8,137 bases of DNA. Origin: Planctomycetota bacterium. Its GTDB lineage: Bacteria > Planctomycetota > UBA11346. A program made the position numbers and the translations under genes. The DNA lies in NCBI GenBank assembly GCA_013821615.1, contig JACDGQ010000117.1, positions 1-8,137 of the forward strand, given 5' to 3'. Below the pieces are notes generated by a model. That model made no database searches. It saw only the letters and a program-made list of their open reading frames with translations, and was not told the origin of the DNA. This document shows, in pieces, positions 1-5,605 of the stretch (its first letter is position 1; every line of letters begins with the position of its first letter).

Positions 1-762
1 GCGGCGGGTCTCCTTGCGCACGCAGGGCTCGGGCAGGATGGCGAGGCCGAGGCCGGCGAGGACCATCGCCTTGATGACCTCGGGGCTGTCGTGCTCGAGC
101 GCGACTTTCAGCTCGATGCCCTTGTCGGCGAGGGCGCGGTCGAGCAGGCGGCGGGTGACCGTGCTCGGCGGCAGCAGGATGAACTCCTCCTGGCTGTAGC
201 TCGCGATGGTGCGGCTGCGCGACGGATGGTTGATCGGCAGGACCAGGACCAGCTCCTCGTCCCACAGGCGCTTGCAGGCCAGGCCGGGCGGGTCGAATTC
301 CACCGCGCAGACCGCCATGTCGAGCTCGCCGCTGGCGATCATCTCGGGTAGACGTTCGCTGGTGCGGCAGATCAGGCGCAGGTTGACGCGGCGGTTGGAC
401 TGCAAGTAGGGGCGCAGGATGCCGGGCAGCGAGTTGACCGCCACCGACTCGCTGGCGCCCAGGCGCACGCGCCCAGCGCTGGAGCCGTTGGCCGCGGACA
501 GGTTGCTGGTGACGCGGCTGAGTTCCTCGAGCAGGGGGCCGGCGCGGCCGACCAGCTCCTCGCCGCTGGAGGTCAGGCGCACGGCGCGGCCGACGCGCTC
601 GAAGAGCTTGACCCCGAGCGCGCGCTCGAGGCCCATGACCTGGCGGCTGAGCGCGGGCTGGCTCAGTTCGAGTTCCTGCGCGGCGCGGGTGAAGCTGCCC
701 AGACGCGCGACGGTGAGCGCCGCCAGGAGCTGGTCGGTGGCCGGTAGCTGCCCTTTCATCAT
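1..762 (-). CDS. LysR-family transcriptional regulator, C-terminus cut off by window edge
   Basis: Reading the minus strand from the ATG at 762-760 gives 254 codons without a stop, ending exactly at base 1. The first 65 residues are a typical LysR winged helix-turn-helix: LGSFTRAAQELELSQPALSR (about residues 21-40), followed by the linker-helix start LERALGVKLFER and the wing ending RLTSSG. From about residue 95 (GRVRLGASESVAV) it continues as the periplasmic-binding-protein-like effector domain, including ERLPEMIASGELDMAVCAVE and, near the edge, GLGLAILPEPCV. LysR proteins are usually about 290-310 residues, so roughly 40-55 residues are missing beyond the edge. Two adjacent ATGs (762 and 759) are possible starts; a weak purine stretch (GAGAGG) lies about 12 bases upstream of the first. 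It is divergent from rnr. LysR regulators often control a divergent neighbour, but rnr is not a usual target, so the regulon and effector are unknown. Confidence 0.93.
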   Translation of the reverse strand, partial: MMKGQLPATDQLLAALTVARLGSFTRAAQELELSQPALSRQVMGLERALGVKLFERVGRAVRLTSSGEELVGRAGPLLEELSRVTSNLSAANGSSAGRVRLGASESVAVNSLPGILRPYLQSNRRVNLRLICRTSERLPEMIASGELDMAVCAVEFDPPGLACKRLWDEELVLVLPINHPSRSRTIASYSQEEFILLPPSTVTRRLLDRALADKGIELKVALEHDSPEVIKAMVLAGLGLAILPEPCVRKETRR

Positions 763-938
763 GCGCGTGCGGGGCCTCTCAAGGTCGTCGGGTGCGGAAG
801 CGTGGGGTCCGCGTCCGTGCGGTCGTCGGGCCGGGGTCGCGCGCAGCCGGGGTGAAAGCACTGGACAGGTGGCATCGACGCCGTGTGCTTCTGCCCGGCT
901 GCTGCGCTGTAAACGGCGCCGCCAGAGAGAGAAGAAAG
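763..938. other. Divergent intergenic region between the LysR gene and rnr
   Basis: These 176 bases must hold the promoters of both divergent genes. I see no convincing -35/-10 pair. TGTAAA at 908-913 is a weak -10-like hexamer for rnr with no good partner; TGGACA at 862-867 is a weak -35-like hexamer with no good -10. A short inverted repeat (AAGCAC 856-861, GTGCTT 885-890) is centred here and could be a regulator site, but 6-bp arms are expected by chance. No small gene is convincing. Confidence 0.5.
924..938 (+). promoter_or_regulatory. Purine-rich ribosome binding site that fixes the rnr start
   Basis: AGAGAGAGAAGAAAG is an uninterrupted 15-base purine run ending directly before the ATG at 939. 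The same frame is open further upstream to an ATG at 792, but that stretch encodes an Arg-rich sequence without family similarity and lies in the promoter region, so the purine run supports 939 as the true start. Confidence 0.6.
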
Positions 939-3575
939 ATGGCCCGACGTCCCGCAAAGTCCAGCACTCCTTTCGGCAAATCGACCGCCAAAGAGTACCT
1001 GAAGAGCCGCTTCCCGATGCAGGCGGCGACACCCCGCCAGCGCGTGAAGGCGGTGGCCCCGGAAGCAGCACCGGGCGGGGCTGCCGGCGCCGCCCCACCT
1101 ATGGTCCCGGGCGCCGCCAGTGTCGTGCAGGGTCCCGCCCAGGCGCTGCTCACCGCCCTCGCCGCCATGCCGGGCGGCGCCACCGCCACCCAGCTCGCCG
1201 CCGCGCTGAAGCGCGAGGCCGACAGCCGCGACATCGGTCTGATGCTGCGCCGGCTGGTCGAGCAGGGCCAGGTCCTGGAGGTGCGGCCCGGCCGCTACCA
1301 GGTCTCCGGGACCAAAGGCGAGTTCTCGGTGCTGCTGACCCCGCTCGAGGGTAGCGCCGACACCACCCTGATGCAGGCGCGCTTCCCGGACGGCAAGGTC
1401 CTGCCGGTCAACCCGCGCTACACCATCGGCGCGCGCGCCGGCGACGTCGCCCAGGCGATGGTCGGCGAGGACGATTTCGCGCTGATCACGCGCATTCTGC
1501 GCCGCGCCGGCCGCGAGGTCCTGGGCACGGTCAACTTCCGCCCGGGTGGCGCGGTGCTGATCCCCGACAACCGCCGCGAGGGCCAGCTGCCGGTGCTCAG
1601 CGCCTACGCGCAGTTCTACCAGCAGTACCAGGCCGGCGACCGCGTGGTCGGCACGGTGGTGATCGATCCCACGGGTGCCGCCGGCGTGCACATCGGCCGC
1701 ATCCTCGCCGACGAGACCCCCGAGATCGCCGACTTCCGCTACGTCTGCCTGGTCCACGACCTGCCCGGCGAGTTCCCCAAGGAGACCGTCGAGCAGGCGC
1801 GCGCCTACGGCGACAAGTTCCCCGCGGGCAAGCGCGAGGACCTGCGGAAGAAGCTGGTCTTCACCATCGATCCCGAGACCGCCAAGGACTTCGACGACGC
1901 CATCAGTCTCGAGAAGGACGCCGAGGGCCACTGGGTGCTGGGCGTGCACATCGCCGACGTCTGCCACTACGTGAAGGAACACACCCCGCTCGACGCCGAG
2001 GCGGCCAAGCGCACCACCAGCATCTATCTGATCAACCGCGTCATCCCGATGCTGCCGGAGGAACTCTCCAACGGTCTCTGCAGCCTGGTGCCGAACCGCG
2101 ACCGCTACTGCCTGAGCGCCTTCCTGACCCTCGACAGCCGCTTCAACCTGATCCACACGCGCCTGTCCGAGACCATCATCAACAGCCGCCACCGCTTCAC
2201 CTACGAGCAGGCCCTGGCCGTGCTCGAGAAGCAGGACGAGACCGACCGCTGGCCCGCCGACGTGCGCGGCGTGCTGGTCCAGGTCAGCGACATCGCCCAG
2301 GGCCTGCGCCGCGGGCGCGAGAAGGCTGGCGCGCTCAACCTGTTCTCGGTCGAGCACCGCTTCAAACTCGACGTCGACGGCATCCCCATCGAGGTCGACC
2401 GCGAGAGCACCGACATCTCGCACCAGCTCATCGAGGAGTGCATGCTGCTCGCCAACCGCGCGGTCGCCGCGTGGCTGGACGCCAAGGGCCTGCCCTGCGT
2501 CTACCGCATCCACGAGATGCCGGACCCGGAGAAGATGAAGGTCTTCGCACACATGCTCGAGGTCTACGGCATCACCGACGCAAACACCGCCAACCGCTTT
2601 GGCCTGCAGAAGACCCTCGGGCGCCTCGCCGCGGAACCGCCGTCGGCGCGCCTGGTGCTCAACTTCCTGTGCCTGCGCTCGTTCAAGAAGGCGGTCTACG
2701 CGGTCGACAACATCGGCCACTACGCGCTCGCCTTCGAGACCTACGCGCACTTCACCAGCCCGATCCGCCGCTACCCCGACCTGCTCGTGCACCGCCTGGT
2801 CAAGCACGGGCTCGGCCTGCCCGGCTACAAGGACGTCGAACTGCGGCGCAGCTACCTCGATGCGCTGGCGCGCCAGTCGTCGAACCTCGAGCAGCGCGCC
2901 GAGGCCGCCGAGCGCGACCTGCACGCGCGCAAGTCGGCGCGCTACCTGGCCGCGCGCATGGGCGAGGAGTTCCCCGGCGTGATCACCGGCGCCACTCCCG
3001 GCGGGCTGTCCGTCCAGCTGCTCGAGACCGGCATGGAGGGCTTCATCCCGATGCGCGAGCTGAAGGACGACTTCTACGTCTTCGACGCCGAGCGCTCGTG
3101 CCTGGTCGGCCGCCACAGCGGCCGGGTCATCACCCTCGGCACCGAACTCGACGTGCAGGTGGTCTCGGTCGATATCGCCAAGGCCGACGTGGTGCTGGGT
3201 CTCAGCGAGGCGCAGTTGCCGACCGGGCGCACCGCCCGCATCGCCGGAGGTGACCGTGCGCCACAGACGCGCGGCGCGCGCGGGGAGCCGCAACGCGGTG
3301 ACCGCGGCGCTGCCCGGGGTCCCGACCGCGGCGGCCATCAGGGCGGCGGTCGTGGAGGCGAGCGAGGAGGCGAGCGTGGTAGTGACCGTGGCGCCGACCG
3401 TGGCGCCGACCGCGGCGGCAATCGTGGTGGCAACCAGGGTGGCAACCAGGGCGGCGACCGTGGTGGCAATCGCGGTCGTAGTGCACCGGGCGACAGCAAG
3501 GATGCGCAGGGCTCCCGGCGCACCACGCGCAAGCAGGGCGGAGGCGGCGAGCGCAAACGCAAAGGCAAGCGTTAG
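939..3575 (+). CDS. rnr: Ribonuclease R (RNase II/RNB family 3'-5' exoribonuclease) with RG-repeat tail
   Basis: The 878-residue product is a processive hydrolytic 3'-5' exoribonuclease that degrades structured RNA in the cytoplasm. Domains in order: a Lys/Ala/Pro-rich leader; a winged helix at about 65-120 (ending RPGRYQV), as in RNase R; two cold-shock-like segments to about 300; the RNB catalytic domain at about 300-655; an S1 domain at about 675-755 (GVITGATPGGLSVQLLETG); and a basic tail at 771-878. The RNB metal-binding motif TIDPETAKDFDDA supplies D311, D317, D319 and D320, matching the four Asp residues of E. coli RNase II. HIADVCHYV (337-345) and FTSPIRRYPD (605-614, with the catalytic-type Arg 610) are intact, so it should be active. 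The tail carries ten tandem R/Q-G tetrapeptides, where E. coli RNase R has a Lys-rich tail. The length exceeds the usual 700-820 because of the leader and tail. Confidence 0.96.
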   Translation: MARRPAKSSTPFGKSTAKEYLKSRFPMQAATPRQRVKAVAPEAAPGGAAGAAPPMVPGAASVVQGPAQALLTALAAMPGGATATQLAAALKREADSRDIGLMLRRLVEQGQVLEVRPGRYQVSGTKGEFSVLLTPLEGSADTTLMQARFPDGKVLPVNPRYTIGARAGDVAQAMVGEDDFALITRILRRAGREVLGTVNFRPGGAVLIPDNRREGQLPVLSAYAQFYQQYQAGDRVVGTVVIDPTGAAGVHIGRILADETPEIADFRYVCLVHDLPGEFPKETVEQARAYGDKFPAGKREDLRKKLVFTIDPETAKDFDDAISLEKDAEGHWVLGVHIADVCHYVKEHTPLDAEAAKRTTSIYLINRVIPMLPEELSNGLCSLVPNRDRYCLSAFLTLDSRFNLIHTRLSETIINSRHRFTYEQALAVLEKQDETDRWPADVRGVLVQVSDIAQGLRRGREKAGALNLFSVEHRFKLDVDGIPIEVDRESTDISHQLIEECMLLANRAVAAWLDAKGLPCVYRIHEMPDPEKMKVFAHMLEVYGITDANTANRFGLQKTLGRLAAEPPSARLVLNFLCLRSFKKAVYAVDNIGHYALAFETYAHFTSPIRRYPDLLVHRLVKHGLGLPGYKDVELRRSYLDALARQSSNLEQRAEAAERDLHARKSARYLAARMGEEFPGVITGATPGGLSVQLLETGMEGFIPMRELKDDFYVFDAERSCLVGRHSGRVITLGTELDVQVVSVDIAKADVVLGLSEAQLPTGRTARIAGGDRAPQTRGARGEPQRGDRGAARGPDRGGHQGGGRGGERGGERGSDRGADRGADRGGNRGGNQGGNQGGDRGGNRGRSAPGDSKDAQGSRRTTRKQGGGGERKRKGKR
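3360..3479 (+). repeat. 12-bp coding minisatellite: ten Arg-Gly tetrapeptide units in the RNase R tail
   Basis: Ten consecutive in-frame 12-base units encode residues 808-847 of RNase R: ERGG, ERGS, DRGA, DRGA, DRGG, NRGG, NQGG, NQGG, DRGG, NRGR. Two neighbouring units (3384-3395 and 3396-3407, GACCGTGGCGCC) are identical in DNA, and others differ mainly at third positions. This indicates expansion by tandem duplication followed by drift. Looser RG and GG motifs extend upstream from about residue 773, and the end of the protein is Lys/Arg-rich (ERKRKGKR). Confidence 0.9.
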
Positions 3576-3598
3576 ACCTTCTCCCTGACCCGGGCCAG

Positions 3599-3688
3599 AG
3601 ACCCTATCCCCGAGGCCGATGACCACCGTCCATGCGCTGCTCGGATTGGGCGATTGGTCGATGGACCGCGATCTCGGGTCGAGGGTCT
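3599..3688. repeat. Imperfect inverted repeat with heptameric GGGTCnn units in its right arm
   Basis: The left arm 3599-3614 (AGACCCTATCCCCGAG) matches the reverse complement of the right arm 3673-3688 at 13 of 16 positions, with the three mismatches together in the middle. The right arm runs into three 7-base direct units: GGGTCGA (3676-3682), GGGTCTG (3683-3689) and GGGTCGT (3690-3696). Inside the loop, GTCCAT (3628-3633) can pair with ATGGAC (3661-3666). It could act as a factor-independent hairpin after rnr, but there is no T-run. It may instead be a decayed dispersed repeat. Confidence 0.4.
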
Positions 3689-3737
3689 GGGGTCGTCAGT
3701 CCGGCGCAGGCAGACTCCCGCCCTGAATGCTGGACAG

Positions 3738-3753
3738 CCGCAGGCGCCTGCGG
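3738..3753. promoter_or_regulatory. Perfect 16-bp palindrome upstream of the phosphoesterase start
   Basis: CCGCAGGCGCCTGCGG is a perfect 8+8 palindrome ending 32 bases before the GTG start at 3786. Its position suits a dimeric-regulator operator. With no central loop it is less suited to an RNA hairpin. G and C dominate this genome, so chance is not excluded. Confidence 0.3.
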
Positions 3754-3785
3754 AACATGGCTGATCCACCCCCGGCGCCGCGCCC

Positions 3786-4544
3786 GTGATAGCGTTCATC
3801 TCCGACATCCACGCCAACCTCGCCGCGCTCAACGCGGTGCTCGCGGACATCGATTCGCTGGGCACGGTGGAGCGCATCTTCTGCCTGGGCGACGTCGTCG
3901 GCTACGGTCCGCAACCGCGTGAGTGCATCGACCTGGTGGCCTCGCGCTGCAAGCTCATCCTGATGGGCAACCACGAGCACGCCCTGCTCTATGGTGCCTA
4001 CGGCTTCCACGCCGCCGCCAAGCGCGCCATCGATTGGACGCGCGACACCCTGCAGAAGGTCCAGCCGGTCGCGCAGCGCAAGGCCATCCTTGAACTGCTC
4101 CAGAACCTGCCCATCCGCCACGAGCTCGGCGACCTGCTGCTGGTCCACGGCAGCCCGCGCGATCCGGTCATGGAGTACGTCCTGGAGAGCGACCTGTGGG
4201 AAGGTGCAGACCCGGACAAGATGGATTCGATCTTCGCCGGTTTCCAGCGTCTGTGCTTCGTCGGGCACACCCATCGGCCCGGGGTGTTCACCGCCGACCG
4301 CTGCTTCCTGCCCGCGGGCGATCTCGAGGACGGCTTCGACGTCTCCGACGGCAAGTACCTGGTGAATGTCGGCTCGGTCGGCCAGCCGCGCGACCGCAAC
4401 CCGCGCGCCTGCTACACGCTCTACAGCGGCCAGGCGGTGTACTTCCGCCGCGTCGCCTACGACATCGAGGACACCGCCGGCCGGGTGCGCGAAGTCGAAG
4501 CCCTCGACAAGCGCTTCGCCGACCGCTTGTTCCGCGGGGAGTGA
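3786..4544 (+). CDS. Calcineurin-like metallophosphoesterase (YfcE/MJ0936-type phosphodiesterase family)
   Basis: A 252-residue cytoplasmic protein with the full set of metallophosphoesterase motifs: SDIHAN (D7, H9), GDVVGYGPQP (G35-D36), GNHEH (N62, H63), VHGSPRD (H121) and GHTHRP (H161, H163), plus the late NVGSVGQPRD signature (194-203). These residues bind the two metal ions and attack a phosphoester, so it is probably an active phosphodiesterase or phosphatase; the natural substrate cannot be told from sequence. The length is typical for the family. The start is GTG: the next in-frame upstream stop is at 3762, no ATG lies between, and the family normally begins a few residues before SDIHAN, so the GTG is well supported even though no Shine-Dalgarno sequence is visible. 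It is separated by 210 bases from rnr and 187 from HPr, so it is likely its own transcription unit. Confidence 0.92.
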   Translation: MIAFISDIHANLAALNAVLADIDSLGTVERIFCLGDVVGYGPQPRECIDLVASRCKLILMGNHEHALLYGAYGFHAAAKRAIDWTRDTLQKVQPVAQRKAILELLQNLPIRHELGDLLLVHGSPRDPVMEYVLESDLWEGADPDKMDSIFAGFQRLCFVGHTHRPGVFTADRCFLPAGDLEDGFDVSDGKYLVNVGSVGQPRDRNPRACYTLYSGQAVYFRRVAYDIEDTAGRVREVEALDKRFADRLFRGE

Positions 4545-4599
4545 CCCCCGGCTGCGGGCCCCACTGGCCAGGCTGGAACGGTGGCCCGGAACCTGCCCA

Positions 4600-4613
4600 T
4601 GGCGCATGCGCCA
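4600..4613. promoter_or_regulatory. Perfect 14-bp palindrome next to the candidate HPr promoter
   Basis: TGGCGCATGCGCCA is a perfect palindrome placed 5 bases upstream of the candidate -35 hexamer (4619). This spacing would suit an activator or repressor operator for the HPr-pgpA unit. It is based only on symmetry and position. Confidence 0.3.
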
Positions 4614-4618
4614 GACCT

Positions 4619-4646
4619 TTGCCTTGCTGGCGGAGCGTGCTACAAG
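4619..4646 (+). promoter_or_regulatory. Candidate sigma-70-type promoter with extended -10 for HPr-pgpA
   Basis: TTGCCT (4619-4624) resembles a -35 box. It is followed after 16 bases by TACAAG (4641-4646), which is preceded by TGC and so gives an extended -10 (TGnTACAAG). It lies about 85 bases before the HPr start. The match is moderate and the genome is GC-rich, so this is a suggestion only. Confidence 0.35.
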
Positions 4647-4719
4647 ACGATACACCGGTGGGGCTTCCGGCGCTGGAAATGCATCCGGCAGCGACCCCGG
4701 GCAGGCGGCTTCCAACCGC

Positions 4720-4723
4720 GGAG
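4720..4723 (+). promoter_or_regulatory. Ribosome binding site deciding the HPr start
   Basis: GGAG at 4720-4723 is 8 bases from the ATG at 4732 but only 2 bases from the alternative in-frame ATG at 4726. The spacing favours 4732. Confidence 0.6.
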
Positions 4724-4731
4724 AGATGCAC

Positions 4732-5016
4732 ATGGCGACGGCCGAGGCGACGGTGGTGCTCAGCAACAAGATGGGCATGCACGCCCGTCCGTCGACGCAG
4801 ATCGCGACCACGGCGAGCCGCTATGTGGCCGAGATCACGATTGCCAAGGACGACATGGTGGTCAACGCCAAGAGCGTCCTCGAGCTGCTCATGCTGGCCG
4901 CCGAATGCGGCAGCCAGCTGATCATAAGTGCAGATGGCCCAGACGCCAAGCAGGCCACAGAAGCCCTGGCCAAGCTCGTCGAGGGACGCTTCGGCGAACT
5001 GGATGTCGACGCCTGA
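4732..5016 (+). CDS. ptsH: HPr-family phosphocarrier protein
   Basis: A 94-residue HPr, close to the usual 85-95. HPr passes a phosphate from PEP-charged enzyme I to PTS enzymes via a His, and in many bacteria is also phosphorylated on a Ser by HPr kinase as a metabolic signal. The active-site loop KMGMHARPST has His17 and the conserved Arg19-Pro20. The regulatory site motif NAKSVLELLMLAA carries Ser48, in the place of Ser46 of Bacillus HPr. The end (ALAKLVEGRFGE) is the normal final helix. The start at 4732 is preferred over 4726 by the ribosome-binding-site spacing. No enzyme I, EII or HPr kinase gene is adjacent, so a regulatory rather than sugar-transport role is plausible but unproven. 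The 3' end overlaps pgpA by 14 bases, implying co-translation. A homologue of NPr type cannot be excluded. Confidence 0.93.
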   Translation: MATAEATVVLSNKMGMHARPSTQIATTASRYVAEITIAKDDMVVNAKSVLELLMLAAECGSQLIISADGPDAKQATEALAKLVEGRFGELDVDA

Positions 5017-5542
5017 GGTGACTGGCGGCGAGCCGCCGCACACCGCGCTGCGGGCGAAGCCTGCCGGTCTGGGTGCAACCCTGTCCGTGCTGGGTGCGAC
5101 CGCCCTGGGCGTCGGCTTCCTGCGTCCCGCCCCCGGCACCTGGGGCAGCGTCGCGGCCGGCGTGGCGGCGCTCCCGATCCTGGTCATGGCTGGTGGTCAG
5201 GCCCAGGCCGCCTGCGCCCTGCTCGCCGTCCTCGCCACCGCGGTGGGTCTGGCCAGCTGCCCCGGCGCGGTGCGCCGCTTCGGCTGCCAGGACCCCTCGC
5301 AGGTGGTGATCGACGAGGTCGCCGGGGTCTGGCTCGGCCTGGCCGTCCTGCCGAGTGCCACGCTCACCGCCATCCCGCTCCAGTCGGTGCTTGCGGTAGT
5401 GGTGGGTTTCCGGGTATTTGACATCAGCAAGCCTTGGCCGATAAATCGCTTGGAGCGACTTCCGGGAGCGTGGGGCATCCTCGCCGACGATCTCGCTGCC
5501 GGGTTGGTCGCAGGCATCCTCGCTGCCGCCATGCTGCATTGA
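5003..5542 (+). CDS. pgpA: Phosphatidylglycerophosphatase A
   Basis: A 179-residue membrane protein that dephosphorylates phosphatidylglycerophosphate to phosphatidylglycerol, the last step of PG synthesis. Family motifs are all present: RPAPGTWGS (41-49), QVVIDEVAG (100-108, with D104-E105), FRVFDISKPWPI (136-147, D140 and K143) and GILADDLAAG (158-167, D162-D163). Hydrophobic segments at about 22-40, 50-85, 105-135 and 160-178 fit the multi-helix PgpA fold. E. coli PgpA is of similar length (about 170). The ATG at 5003 lies inside the end of the HPr gene; a GTG at 5018, just after the HPr stop, is the alternative and would remove five weakly conserved residues. Neither has a good Shine-Dalgarno sequence, so translation is probably coupled to HPr. 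Pairing HPr with a phospholipid gene has no obvious functional logic from these two genes alone. Confidence 0.93.
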   Translation: MSTPEVTGGEPPHTALRAKPAGLGATLSVLGATALGVGFLRPAPGTWGSVAAGVAALPILVMAGGQAQAACALLAVLATAVGLASCPGAVRRFGCQDPSQVVIDEVAGVWLGLAVLPSATLTAIPLQSVLAVVVGFRVFDISKPWPINRLERLPGAWGILADDLAAGLVAGILAAAMLH

Positions 5543-5579
5543 GCGGCATGGCCCGTCCTTGAAAGGGAGCCACCGCTCA
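5540..5579 (+). promoter_or_regulatory. Bulged RNA hairpin beginning at the pgpA stop codon
   Basis: TGAGCGG (5540-5546, starting with the pgpA TGA) pairs with CCGCTCA (5573-5579). After a two-base bulge (CA), TGGC (5549-5552) pairs with GCCA (5569-5572). After a three-base bulge (CCG), TCCTT (5556-5560) pairs with AGGGA (5564-5568, one G-U) around a GAA loop. That makes 16 pairs with one-sided bulges. No T-run follows, so it is not a classical intrinsic terminator. It may attenuate or stabilise transcript between pgpA and the phosphatase gene. An AAAGGGAG sequence resembling a strong ribosome site lies in the stem but has no start codon at the right distance. Confidence 0.4.
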
Positions 5580-5605
5580 GGATCGCCCCGGGCTGGAACC
5601 ACCGC

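Larger units (their letters stand above)
3576..3785. other. Intergenic region between rnr and the metallophosphoesterase gene
   Basis: These 210 bases contain no convincing gene. They hold an imperfect inverted repeat (3599-3688), three heptamer-like direct units (3676-3696) and a perfect 16-bp palindrome (3738-3753), listed separately. I see no U-tract terminator for rnr and no clear promoter. Confidence 0.5.
4545..4731. other. Intergenic region upstream of HPr
   Basis: The 187 bases contain a bulged inverted repeat close to the phosphoesterase stop (GGG...CCAC at 4556-4564 can pair with GTGGCCC at 4581-4587; no T-run), a 14-bp perfect palindrome and a candidate promoter, the last two listed separately. 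The HPr frame stays open through this whole gap, but no coding signal is evident there. Confidence 0.45.

Noticed and set aside
91..409. Plus-strand open frames at the left edge
   Set aside because: They are shadows of the minus-strand LysR gene, which matches the family continuously from 762 to base 1.
862..913. rnr promoter from TGGACA (862) or TGTAAA (908)
   Set aside because: Neither hexamer has a partner of acceptable quality at 16-18 bases, so no promoter is called.
792..938. 49-codon upstream extension of rnr
   Set aside because: In frame and open, but Arg-rich, unlike RNase R N-termini, and it would swallow the intergenic promoter region. The purine-rich ribosome site directly before 939 favours the shorter form.
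759..3626. A 955-codon open frame antisense to rnr
   Set aside because: Its length comes from strong GC bias at third positions of rnr, which removes stops on the opposite strand. The product is a low-complexity Ala/Val/Gly/Asp/Leu-rich sequence without a recognisable domain, while the sense strand has a complete, motif-perfect RNase R.
4366..4731. N-terminal extension of HPr overlapping the phosphoesterase gene
   Set aside because: It would add 122 residues to a protein that is already full-length, and it would overlap a well-supported gene in another frame. GGAG at 4720 marks the 4732 start.
5559..5587. TTGAAA at 5559 as a -35 box for the phosphatase gene
   Set aside because: No -10-like hexamer follows at 16-18 bases, and the sequence is better explained as part of the hairpin at 5540-5579.
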